Shown: in pieces, positions 25,949 through 33,546 of the stretch
How positions within the stretch are numbered: the first letter of the stretch is position 1
Layout: each line of letters opens with the position of its first letter
Origin: Bacillota bacterium
GTDB lineage: Bacteria; Bacillota; GCA-003054495; Carboxydocellales; JAJZSN01
Assembly: GCA_021849745.1 (NCBI GenBank)
Contig: JAJZSN010000013.1
Location: 1 to 46,348 of the forward strand
Reading direction: 5' to 3'
Length of the DNA stretch: 46,348 bases
Translations under genes and position numbers: made by a program
The notes under the pieces: model-generated
Databases searched by the model: none
What the model was told of the DNA's origin: nothing
What the model saw: only the letters and a program-made list of their open reading frames with translations

Positions 25949-25978
25949 CTATGGACTATGAACTACGAACTATGAACC
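25949..25978. repeat. Heptanucleotide repeat array, AGTTCRT family, inverted
   Basis: The reverse-complement orientation (ACTATGA ACTACGA ACTATGA) of the array at 25861-25893, 18 bases from the NIF3-like gene's stop. Confidence 0.8.
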
Positions 25979-25995
25979 CTCTTCCAAGCCAGCCC

Positions 25996-26820
25996 CTAAG
26001 CCTCAATAACTCCACTCATCCTCACAACTTCCAGCCCCTTGGCCTCCAGTGCCTTGATGACCTCGTTGATACCTACCGAATCGCTGGCCATGTGGCCAGC
26101 TACCACTACATTGCCGATGCCCTGTTCCTTGACCGCCTTGATGGTCTCAGGGGGCATGTGCATCACCACCAGGGTGCCTACCCCGGCCTCAAAATAGGCC
26201 TTGGCTACCTTGGCCCCGCCGCCGGTGCCCCCGGCCATGGTGACAAAAACCTTGCCGGCGAAGCTTTTTTCCGAACCCACTCGGATTACCGGTTTGGTGA
26301 CAGTTTTTTTATACTCCGGCATTTGTTCCAGGGCCGCCAACACGTCCTTTAAAGTGGCTCTATCGTTCCCGGCCAGGGCTTGATCCAAATGAGCCTGGAC
26401 CTTTCGTTCTGCCAGTTTATCTGCCGGGGAGTGAATGGCCAAAAAGGGCATCCCCAGCACCCGGGCCGCCGAAACGGCCCGGTCGTAGTTGCTCACATGG
26501 AGGCCTATATCCACCTGTTCCATTCGTTCCTTAATGGCCTTCTGGGCCTTGTTGATAGGCACGCCTGCTTCCACCATCCGGTCAATCTGGTTTTCCATCA
26601 CTTTATAGAGGTTGACCATAGGTTCTCCGCCCTTGGGGTGATGGGTAATCACCCCATCGGCCCCGATTTGCTTGGCGATAAGGATTTCGGCGGCTTCCAT
26701 ATCCACCCCGAAAACTACCTTTTTTATATTCTCGCCGGGGATGATTACGCCGGAGTCTGCGGGTACTTCGGCAAGTCCGGCGGCATCTAGGGCTGTTTGT
26801 AAGATTTCTTCGGTGTTCAT
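25996..26820 (-). CDS. NIF3/YqfO-like metal-binding protein
   Basis: A 274-residue protein of the NIF3 family (DUF34), a widespread dinuclear-metal protein of uncertain function, often annotated as GTP cyclohydrolase I type 2. Metal-ligand regions are GVDMEAAE and ADGVITHHPKGGEP at the front and FVTMAGGTGGGA... VVMHMPPE at the back; the usual THHPLIF is replaced by THHPKGG. Start: ATG at 26820 after AAAAGGAGG. The open frame runs upstream into structured-RNA copy B, which is not coding. Confidence 0.8.
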   Translation of the reverse strand: MNTEEILQTALDAAGLAEVPADSGVIIPGENIKKVVFGVDMEAAEILIAKQIGADGVITHHPKGGEPMVNLYKVMENQIDRMVEAGVPINKAQKAIKERMEQVDIGLHVSNYDRAVSAARVLGMPFLAIHSPADKLAERKVQAHLDQALAGNDRATLKDVLAALEQMPEYKKTVTKPVIRVGSEKSFAGKVFVTMAGGTGGGAKVAKAYFEAGVGTLVVMHMPPETIKAVKEQGIGNVVVAGHMASDSVGINEVIKALEAKGLEVVRMSGVIEA

Positions 26821-26863
26821 TGGGGACCTCCTTTTGGGTTGTTGTGACCGGTTTTTTCTGGCA

Positions 26864-27054
26864 GGAGGAAAGGGGTTATTCTTCCATTGCGCCGCAACTA
26901 GACTTTGGGTTATAGACCAAAATGCCTTTACGCAGATATTGAGTGAGGTACTAATTACTTTACGCCCTTTTTGGGTAATAAATGTGGCCTTCACGGGCTA
27001 TGTAACGCACCCGGATGCGGACTCCATTCCAGAATAACCCCTTTCCTATGCACG
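26864..27054 (-). ncRNA. Candidate structured RNA element, copy B, in the NIF3-like gene leader
   Basis: Homologous to copy A at 4563-4749. The outer arms GGAAAGGGGTTATTC (26867-26881) and GAATAACCCCTTTCC (27032-27046) are 15-bp perfect complements but differ in sequence from copy A. A hairpin TTTGG-8 nt-CCAAA (26904-26921) lies 40 bases from the left end, exactly where copy A has AACGA/TCGTT. The core TTTACGCCCTTTTTGGGTA (26959-26977), ACGGGCT (26993-26999) and the ending CCTATGCACG match copy A. It lies 44 bases before the gene start. Confidence 0.55.
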
Positions 27055-27114
27055 TCCCGGTAGATTCAGAAGATCATCCTCGCCCGTCCGGGCAGTATAA
27101 TTCACTCTCAAATC

Positions 27115-27145
27115 AACTACGAACTATGAACTACGAACTATGAAC
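27115..27145. repeat. Heptanucleotide repeat array, AGTTCRT family, inverted
   Basis: Four units (ACTACGA ACTATGA ACTACGA ACTATGA) ending three bases from the tex TAA stop at 27148-27150. Confidence 0.8.
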
Positions 27146-27147
27146 CC

Positions 27148-29295
27148 TTATATCTTCATACTCAACCCAATCCGCTCCCGTTGTAAATCCACACTAACTA
27201 CCTTCACCTTGACGATGTCCCCCACTGCGAGTACTTCCATGGGGTGTTTGATGTACCTGTCCGTAATCTGGGAGATGTGCACTAAGCCGTCCTGTTTTAC
27301 TCCGATATCCACGAAAGCGCCGAAGTCCACTACGTTGCGGACTGTGCCTTCCAGTACCATGCCTTCTTTGAGGTTCTCCAGGGAAGTGATATCACTGCGC
27401 AACAGGGGTTTGGGTAAATCCTCTCGGGGGTCGCGGCCCGGTTTTTGGAGGGCTGCTACGATATCTTTTACCGTGGGGAGACCGGCCTGCAGCTCTTCGG
27501 CTACCTGGGATAGATTGAGTTTACCCAGGGCCTCCCTGATGGCAGGGAGCTTATCGGTCTTTAAATCACCTTTTTTGTACCCTACCTTGGCTAGGATTGC
27601 CTCGGCTACATCATAAGACTCAGGGTGAACTGGGGTAATCTCAATGGGATTATCTCCATCGGGAATCCGCAAGAAACCGGCACACTGGATAAAGGTCTGT
27701 TCCCCCAACCGGGGAACCTTTTTCAACTCCGACCGTTTCTTGAACTTACCCTTTTCTTCCCGGAAAGCCACGATGCTTTTAGCTACCGCAGGCTTAATTC
27801 CGGCCACATATTGGAGTAAGGAAGGAGATGCGGTATTTAAGTCCACTCCCACTGAGTTAACTGCTGATTCCACTACTCCACCTAGGGTTTCATCCAATTG
27901 TTTGGGATTAACATCATGCTGGTACTGGCCTACCCCTATGGATTTGGGCTCTATTTTAACCAGTTCGGCCAAGGGGTCCTGCAGCCTCCGGGCGATAGAA
28001 ATGGCACTACGCAAGGACAGGTCATACTGGGGAAATTCCTCCCCAGCCACCTTGGAAGCCGAATATACCGAAGCCCCTGCTTCACTCACTATTATATAGA
28101 AAATTTCACTTTCCAATTCCTTAATCAATTCCACTACCAGGGCCTCCGTCTCCCTGGAAGCGGTACCATTACCGATGGCAATTATGTCGGTTTTGTGGAC
28201 CCCAACCAGCTTTTTGATGGTCTCTTTGGCCTCATTCCACTTTTTCTGGGGTTGATGGGGATAAATCACCCCAACATCTTTTAACTTACCGGTATCATCA
28301 ACCACCGCCAGCTTGCATCCTGTACGATAACCGGGGTCAATGCCCAGAACGGTCTTACCCTTAACGGGAGGTTGAAGTAAAAGGTTCTTTAGGTTAGTCC
28401 CGAATACAGTTATGGCTTGGGTTTCCCCTTTTTCAGTGAGCTCATTTCTAACCTCCCTTTCAATGGAAGGAGCGATTAATCGTTTATAAGCATCCTCAAT
28501 GGCCATTTCCAGCTGACCGCTGAAAATGGACTTAGGATTAGTGATAACTTTACCTTTGAGATAGGACAAAATTTTATCCACCGGGGCCTCGATTTTAACG
28601 GACAGCACTTCTTCTTTTTCTCCACGGTTGATAGCCAATATCCTATGGGGCGGGATTTTGCCCACCGGCTCAGAATAATCGTAGTACATCTCATAAGGGG
28701 TCACCTCTCCCGGCTTACCCCCCTTGGCCACTAACAAACCTTCCCGCAAGGTCAGTTCCCGGATATATTTGCGAAATTCAGCCTCATCGGAAATCTGTTC
28801 CGCAATGATATCCTTGGCCCCGGCCAAAGCCTCGGCCTCGTCGTTAACCCCCAGTTCAGGGTTGATGTATTCCTTGGCGTAGTCTTCGGGGCGGCCCTGA
28901 ATAACCTCTTGGGCCGCCATCAACTGGGCCAGAGGCTCCAGCCCCTTTTCCTTGGCCACACTGGCCCTGGTCCGGCGCTTCTGTTTATAAGGCCGGTACA
29001 GATCCTCCACCTCCTGGAGAATCTTGGCCTTTTGGATAGCCTCCGCCAACTCCGGAGTTAACTTACCTTGCTCCTCTATAATCCGCAGCACCTCTTCCTT
29101 CCGCTGGGCCAAGTTGCGCAGGTAGTTCAAACGATCCTGAATATCCCGAATGACATTCTCATCCAGTTCCCCCGTCATCTCCTTGCGGTAACGGGCAATA
29201 AAAGGAATAGTATTCCCTGCATCCAGCAGTTCCACTACATTCCCTACTTGACTTTCCTTTAGTTTCAATTCCACTGCAATTTGTTGGCTAATCAT
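27148..29295 (-). CDS. tex: Tex-family S1 RNA-binding protein (transcription accessory protein)
   Basis: A 715-residue protein. It has the long Tex N-terminal helical core with TIPFIARYRKEMTG, the YqgF-like nuclease fold (LGIDPGYRTGCKLAVVD), helix-hairpin-helix motifs (NTASPSLLQYVAGI) and a C-terminal S1 domain (about 640-715; GTVRNVVDFGAFVDIGVKQDGLVHIS). Tex binds nucleic acid and RNA polymerase and affects transcription and stress traits. Length and domain order are typical. Start: ATG at 29295 after GGGGTG, a site that can pair with upstream sequence (see 29302-29331). Confidence 0.95.
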   Translation of the reverse strand: MISQQIAVELKLKESQVGNVVELLDAGNTIPFIARYRKEMTGELDENVIRDIQDRLNYLRNLAQRKEEVLRIIEEQGKLTPELAEAIQKAKILQEVEDLYRPYKQKRRTRASVAKEKGLEPLAQLMAAQEVIQGRPEDYAKEYINPELGVNDEAEALAGAKDIIAEQISDEAEFRKYIRELTLREGLLVAKGGKPGEVTPYEMYYDYSEPVGKIPPHRILAINRGEKEEVLSVKIEAPVDKILSYLKGKVITNPKSIFSGQLEMAIEDAYKRLIAPSIEREVRNELTEKGETQAITVFGTNLKNLLLQPPVKGKTVLGIDPGYRTGCKLAVVDDTGKLKDVGVIYPHQPQKKWNEAKETIKKLVGVHKTDIIAIGNGTASRETEALVVELIKELESEIFYIIVSEAGASVYSASKVAGEEFPQYDLSLRSAISIARRLQDPLAELVKIEPKSIGVGQYQHDVNPKQLDETLGGVVESAVNSVGVDLNTASPSLLQYVAGIKPAVAKSIVAFREEKGKFKKRSELKKVPRLGEQTFIQCAGFLRIPDGDNPIEITPVHPESYDVAEAILAKVGYKKGDLKTDKLPAIREALGKLNLSQVAEELQAGLPTVKDIVAALQKPGRDPREDLPKPLLRSDITSLENLKEGMVLEGTVRNVVDFGAFVDIGVKQDGLVHISQITDRYIKHPMEVLAVGDIVKVKVVSVDLQRERIGLSMKI

Positions 29296-29301
29296 GATAA
29301 C

Positions 29302-29331
29302 ACCCCTTAGTAGTTTACACTCTTAAGGGGT
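29302..29331 (-). promoter_or_regulatory. Possible ribosome-binding-site-masking hairpin upstream of tex
   Basis: On the minus strand ACCCCTTA and TAAGGGGT (29324-29331 and 29302-29309) are perfect complements, and the second arm holds the tex Shine-Dalgarno, six bases before the ATG. A TATAAT lies just upstream (29333-29338). If that is the -10 box, the transcript may start inside the hairpin and the palindrome would instead act as a DNA operator. Confidence 0.35.
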
Positions 29332-29404
29332 ATTATATCATAAGAGAGTCTTATAAGTAAGGTTTTAGGGGATAGGGGTTAGGTTGGGGATGTTCTTATG
29401 AGCT

Positions 29405-29424
29405 GAGTTCGTAGTTCATAGCTA
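29405..29424. repeat. Short heptanucleotide repeat, mixed AGCTGA/AGTTCRT
   Basis: AGCTGAGTTCGTAGTTCATA: two AGTTC units preceded by an AGCTGA fragment, so the two repeat families meet here. Confidence 0.55.
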
Positions 29425-29452
29425 TTGTATGTAATAAATTCTCTTTTTTGAA

Positions 29453-29488
29453 AGTAAAAAACTAACGGCCACAAAAGTGACCGTTAGT
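29453..29488 (-). terminator. Terminator beyond the DUF3825-like gene
   Basis: ACTAACGGTCAC-TTTT-GTGGCCGTTAGT on the minus strand (one mismatch), followed by TTTTTAC. It lies 200 bases after the gene's stop. Confidence 0.6.
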
Positions 29489-29687
29489 AGTTGTTTTTGT
29501 CTTTAATGTTGTTTTGGTTACAAGAGTTTTTGTTTTGAAAAACTGTTTTAAGTGTTTTACACTAAAAGATAAAACAAATGTTGATGTTCTTTGTTCTGAG
29601 GTTATGTTTTTAAGTTTCTTCTTTGAGTTTTGCTTATGGGATGTTCTAGAAAATATTTTACCACTAATGCACTTAAATGTCAACATC
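29489..29687. other. AT-rich region without a supported gene
   Basis: A strongly biased stretch, T-rich on the plus strand. Open frames of 84-90 codons on both strands have low-complexity composition and no ribosome-binding site. It could be the 3' untranslated region of the DUF3825-like gene. Confidence 0.5.
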
Positions 29688-30512
29688 CTAAATGTTACCA
29701 AGAATCCATTCAACATCAGGCCGTACTATCCTCCTAGAATTCATATACGCCCAATCAAGAGGTATTGCAGTCCTTCCAATATATGAATTACCATCGCGCT
29801 CGACTACTAAAGCTAAGTCCACAATCTTTCTATCTTTTAGGCATAAAGGTAACAATAATTGGATTTTTCCCCTTTTGGTAATTTTATCGGTATAAAATTG
29901 GGGGATAGCCATTTTATAGTTTCTTTTAACTCGCTCTTCGGCAATAGAAATTGCACCATAAATTGCTGCTCTAAGTTCATGTTCCTGATAAGCAGCATCA
30001 AATCTTTCTTTATTATCCCTAATAATGTGTTCATAATTTGGTCTTATTGGTAACAACCTTTTATCAAAAATTAAATCGGACGGATTTTCAAAGTAGTCAG
30101 CAATGGGAGGCAGTGGTGAAAATATAGTTAATTCTTTTTCAAAAGGCCTACAAAATTTAACAAAGAACCACGGCTGGCTAGCCATATCAGGGTACCTTTC
30201 GTTTTTTACAAAATATGCAAAAATATCTTCTTCAAATTGAGTTTGCAAACCTGTATTAAAACACATAGCCTGACCATCTTCCGAAGTCGCTAACTTGTTT
30301 TCTTCTTTTAAGCGGTCATATGTAAAGTTTAAATAGTTGTACAATATCGGAAAGTTTCTACCATCAACTTTATACTGTGGATCTTTGAAGTTCCACTCTT
30401 CTTTTATTGTCATTTCAGCAAGGTAGGCTAATTTTTTCTCAAATATTTCTTGTGGGTGTCCCAAATATGCGTCTGAAACAAGTGTGTATTCAGGTTTATA
30501 ATTTGTATCCAT
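29688..30512 (-). CDS. DUF3825-like protein
   Basis: A 274-residue soluble protein. The C-terminal block PLCLKDRKIVDLALVVERDG ... IPLDWAYMNSRRIVRPDVEWI resembles the DUF3825 family, which in other proteins is found with LOTUS/OST-HTH RNA-linked domains. No such domain is present here. N-terminal part (1-80): YLGHPQEIFEKKLAYLAEM and KVDGRNFPILYNYLNFTYDRL. Function unknown. The gene and both flanks are more AT-rich than the neighbouring housekeeping genes, suggesting recent acquisition. Start: ATG seven bases after GGGAGG. Confidence 0.7.
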   Translation of the reverse strand: MDTNYKPEYTLVSDAYLGHPQEIFEKKLAYLAEMTIKEEWNFKDPQYKVDGRNFPILYNYLNFTYDRLKEENKLATSEDGQAMCFNTGLQTQFEEDIFAYFVKNERYPDMASQPWFFVKFCRPFEKELTIFSPLPPIADYFENPSDLIFDKRLLPIRPNYEHIIRDNKERFDAAYQEHELRAAIYGAISIAEERVKRNYKMAIPQFYTDKITKRGKIQLLLPLCLKDRKIVDLALVVERDGNSYIGRTAIPLDWAYMNSRRIVRPDVEWILGNI

Positions 30513-30871
30513 CGTAAACCTCCCATATTGGCTCTAACAAGATATTCAACATATAATGCCAAATCTCCTCTTATTTTACATTACTTTTTAGAGAATTTTG
30601 TTATTTTGTTTAATGTAAAATCGAAATTAATTAAAAAGTTCAGGCGAAAAACTACATGTATAATAATGGATATACGACTTCGCTAGCTCCGATGCACCTT
30701 AGTGGCTATTACACTTTTGTGAGATGGGGACCACTGTGGGACAGCAAAAATTTATACCAGCCACTAAGTTTATATATACCTTGGACAATGGAATGTTTAA
30801 ATCTCCCACTTCCTTGGTTGCCTTTCTGTTAACGACTAAGGACTAACGAATCACAGAATAAGGAATGCCCC
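30513..30871. other. AT-rich intergenic region with a 71-base hairpin structure
   Basis: No coding sequence found in 359 bases. CTTAGTGGCT (30698-30707) and AGCCACTAAG (30759-30768) are 10-bp perfect complements enclosing CACTTTTGTG and CCACTGTGG palindromes. This could be a remnant end of a mobile element or a small RNA. Confidence 0.4.
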
Positions 30872-31279
30872 CTACAGTCTCACAACATACGTACTGGCCG
30901 CCAAATCATTCCAGCCCCGCTTATCCTTTTCCCAGGCAATCCAGAAGTAACCTATACCCAGCATAGCCACCCCTATCATCCAGACCCAGTACCTTATAAA
31001 AGCATCCTTGTAACTAAGCCCGGAACCATCATATTTAACCACCTTGGTTCTCAACAACCGCTTCCCAGGAGTCTGTCCCCCGAAGACCCAGAACAAGGTG
31101 TAATAATTGTAATCCAAAATTTCATAAAAAATCAGGATAAACCAAAGGGAAGTCCCCCATCCCTCGGGAAGATACGGGCCTAATAACATCAACAGAACAA
31201 ATGTCAAAGCAACCAAAATAATCTCATCAATGGTCAGGGCCGACACCCTCAACCAAAACCCCGCTTTTTCCTTCTCCAC
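30872..31279 (-). CDS. RDD-family membrane protein
   Basis: A 135-residue protein with about three hydrophobic helices (about 12-35, 43-66, 95-112). Family pattern: GFWLRVSALTIDEIIL (arginine and aspartate of the RDD signature) and GGQTPGKRLLRTKVV. Function is unknown for most members; some relatives affect ion balance. Start: GTG at 31279, chosen because it keeps the AGFWLR motif; it overlaps the upstream radical SAM gene by 53 bases, and a GTG at 31248 is possible. Confidence 0.82.
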   Translation of the reverse strand: MEKEKAGFWLRVSALTIDEIILVALTFVLLMLLGPYLPEGWGTSLWFILIFYEILDYNYYTLFWVFGGQTPGKRLLRTKVVKYDGSGLSYKDAFIRYWVWMIGVAMLGIGYFWIAWEKDKRGWNDLAASTYVVRL

Positions 31280-32120
31280 TCCTCCTCAACCCCTCATACC
31301 CATAGAATATATTAGAAAAATAATAGGCCAGATTCAACGGCAAAGTCCACCATAACCCCGCCGCAGACCTACTCAACCTCTTAGCAATACTACCCAATGA
31401 ATAAAACCGCTGATTAGCCCGGATAAACCCCTCCAGCAGCTCCTCCCGGCTCATCCTTTTAGGCTCAAAAACCACGTCCGTCCGGGCATTATACTTACTC
31501 CAATCATAAGTAAGAATTCGCCCCTCCCTTTTCAACCGCTCAAACAAAGGCGTTCCCGGATAGGGAGTCAAGATATTAAATGTGGCATTCTGAACCCCGG
31601 CCTCCTCTAGAAAACCCAGGGTTTCAATAAAAACCCCTTGCTCATCCTCATCAAAACCGAAAACCACTCCGGCTTGTACAGCTATTCCATAGGAATGAAT
31701 CTTCTCGATAATCCTATAATAATCATCCACCCTGTTAAAGGTCTTATTGGCCTTATTCAAGCTCCTTTGGGAAATGGACTCCAACCCCAGAAACAATTGC
31801 TTGCAACCGCTTTTAGCCGCCAATTCCAGAAACTCATCATCCTGACCGGCATGGATACTGGCCTGACTGCTCCACCACTTCTTGTGCGGAGTAATAGCCT
31901 TAAAAAGCTCCTTGGCATAAGCCAAATCCCCGGCGATATTCTCATCCCAGAAAATTATTACCTTCCCCTTGAAGGAACCATACTCCCGGGCCACTTCCTC
32001 CACCGGCCTTTTCTTAAAGCAGTTCTTATACATCACCGACACGGCACAAAACTCACACTTATTAGGACACCCCCTGGTAGCAATCAAAATCCCCCCGGAA
32101 TTGTCCTTTCGATGAAACAA
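31227..32120 (-). pseudogene. 5'-truncated B12-type radical SAM gene
   Basis: A 297-codon frame that starts directly at the radical SAM domain: TRGCPNKCEFCAVS holds the CxxxCxxC cluster motif at about residue 18, followed by VIIFWDENIAGD, LFLGLESISQRSLNKANK and VVFGFDEDEQGVF. Family members have a cobalamin-binding domain of roughly 150-200 residues in front; here an in-frame TGA lies at 32154-32156 and only YEVKSRKD-like residues remain upstream. The C-terminal domain is complete. The best start is TTG at 32120 after AGGAAGGA. So the gene has lost its 5' part, or became a short radical SAM protein. The core is undamaged, so activity is possible. Confidence 0.6.
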
Positions 32121-32243
32121 ATCCTTCCTGGACTTAACCTCATAATTCCTCCATCATCGACCGGTAAAAGTCTACTAATGGTCACTTCTCCAAAAATCCC
32201 CAAATTCCTCCCAGAAATCCCCCGAAACATTCCCCAATAAAAA

Positions 32244-32275
32244 AGCTGACCGCTGATAGCTGACAGCTGACAGCT
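32244..32275. repeat. Heptanucleotide repeat array, AGCTGAY family
   Basis: Four units in the gap where the 5' part of the radical SAM gene is missing, about 20 bases past the C26 peptidase stop. Confidence 0.8.
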
Positions 32276-32294
32276 CCCCAGATGGAATACCCCC

Positions 32295-32996
32295 CTACCT
32301 CCCCGCTTCCACAAAATACTTAAATACCCTCAAAAAAGTCTCATCTTTCTCCCACATACACTCTGGATGACACTGGAGACCCATCACAAACTTATGATTT
32401 TCACTCTCGATAGCCTCTATCACCCCATCAGGGGCCACCGCCGTCACCTTGAAACCGGAGGCTACATCAGCCACTGCCTGATGATGGAAGCTATTCACCC
32501 GCACCTCTTTACTCTGCAATATACTAGCCAACTGACTTCCTGGCTTTATGCTAATCCGGTGAGTAGGATACCAACGGGGCGCTTTTTGAAAATGTTTAAT
32601 ACTATGGGCTACCTGGGAATTAATGTCCTGGTAAACTGTCCCCCCTGCTGCCGCATTAATCAACTGTATACCCCTGCAAATAGCTAAGATTGCCAAATCA
32701 GCCCCCAAGGCCTGGCGAGCCAGTTCTAACTCAAAAAAATCCCGCTCCGGAGTAATTTCCCCCAATCTATTCATAGGTTCCTGACCAAAACAAAGGGGAT
32801 CCAAATCCGCCCCCCCAGAAAAAAGCAATCCATCCACCATATGCACCATCTGATTAAGACAAACCCCATCCCCTACAATAGGCAGTAAAACGGGTATCCC
32901 TCCGGCCTTTTCTACCGCCCGCACATAGAACTGGTTAAGATAAGCCCGATCCAACTCATTATCATGGGCACAGGTAATGCCAATCACCGGTCTCAT
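32295..32996 (-). CDS. Gamma-glutamyl-gamma-aminobutyrate hydrolase-like peptidase (C26)
   Basis: A 233-residue class I glutamine amidotransferase-like hydrolase of the PuuD type. The nucleophile elbow is AICRGIQLINAAAGG, with the oxyanion glycines at LLFSGGADLDP and the catalytic His-Glu at GLQCHPEC. It hydrolyses gamma-glutamyl amides; the exact substrate is unknown, since no putrescine-pathway genes are nearby. Start: ATG at 32996 (MRPVIGITC). Confidence 0.88.
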   Translation of the reverse strand: MRPVIGITCAHDNELDRAYLNQFYVRAVEKAGGIPVLLPIVGDGVCLNQMVHMVDGLLFSGGADLDPLCFGQEPMNRLGEITPERDFFELELARQALGADLAILAICRGIQLINAAAGGTVYQDINSQVAHSIKHFQKAPRWYPTHRISIKPGSQLASILQSKEVRVNSFHHQAVADVASGFKVTAVAPDGVIEAIESENHKFVMGLQCHPECMWEKDETFLRVFKYFVEAGR

Positions 32997-33079
32997 CCGG
33001 AACTCCCCTTTTCTTTATGAAATAGCTGTTGTAATTTATGTACCCATAATAAAAAAGGTGCAAAATTGTTCTTCAGGTC

Positions 33080-33136
33080 TTGACATGACAAACTATTCCA
33101 ATATATAATTTAATTGGTTTAAACTTATTTACTAAT
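33080..33136 (+). promoter_or_regulatory. arsR promoter and operator
   Basis: TTGACA (33080-33085), an 18-base spacer and TATAAT (33104-33109). The operator-like TTGGTTTAAACTTATTTACT (from 33114) follows the -10 box and recurs, inverted, before arsM. Binding by ArsR with release on arsenite is the expected control. Confidence 0.8.
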
Positions 33137-33152
33137 CAAGGAGTAATTTAAA

Positions 33153-33470
33153 TTGAGCACAAGCAATGAGATAACAATGATCCTAGACGAAAAAACAAAA
33201 GAGACTATCCTGGCAGTGGCCGATACCAACCGCCTTGAGATTTTGTTTCATATTGGCAACCAGGGCCGCATGTGTGTAGGTGATATCGCCAGCCGTTTCA
33301 AAATTAGCAGGCCCGCCATATCCCATCATCTCAAAGTACTGAAAAACTGCGGCTTGGTAAGTGGCGACAAGGTAGGTCAGGAAATCTATTATTCGGTAAA
33401 TGTTAGTGATCTAATAAAAATGTTGCGTGACTTAGCGGATAATCTTGAAAATTGTTGTTGTCCAAAATAA
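33153..33470 (+). CDS. arsR: ArsR/SmtB-family metalloregulator
   Basis: A 105-residue winged-helix repressor. The recognition helix region is FKISRPAISHHLKVLKNCGLV, with the wing GDKVGQEIYYSV. Cysteines near the recognition helix (MCVGD, KNCGLV) and the C-terminal CCC are candidate As(III) ligands, but their layout differs from the ELCVCDL motif of classic ArsR. Start: TTG at 33153, nine bases after AAGGAG. The downstream arsM and shared operator make arsenic the likely signal. Confidence 0.88.
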   Translation: MSTSNEITMILDEKTKETILAVADTNRLEILFHIGNQGRMCVGDIASRFKISRPAISHHLKVLKNCGLVSGDKVGQEIYYSVNVSDLIKMLRDLADNLENCCCPK

Positions 33471-33493
33471 TAAATTAAATAATTTTTTTGACT

Positions 33494-33520
33494 AATAGGT
33501 AAATACGTTTAAACCAGTTT
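33494..33520 (+). promoter_or_regulatory. Second ArsR-type operator upstream of arsM
   Basis: Read on the minus strand this is TGGTTTAAACGTATTTACCT, matching the arsR operator in 17 of 20 positions, in inverted orientation. It follows a TTGACT at 33488-33493, so arsM may have its own controlled promoter. Confidence 0.65.
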
Positions 33521-33546
33521 ATATTTTATGAAAGGATTGATGTTTC

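Noticed and set aside
26821-26994. N-terminal extension of the NIF3-like protein
   Set aside because: It reads through structured element B and lies before a strong ribosome-binding site and ATG at 26820.
29462-29786. Small open frames of 84 and 90 codons in the AT-rich region
   Set aside because: Low-complexity translation (Lys/Thr or Phe rich), opposing each other, and no ribosome-binding sites.
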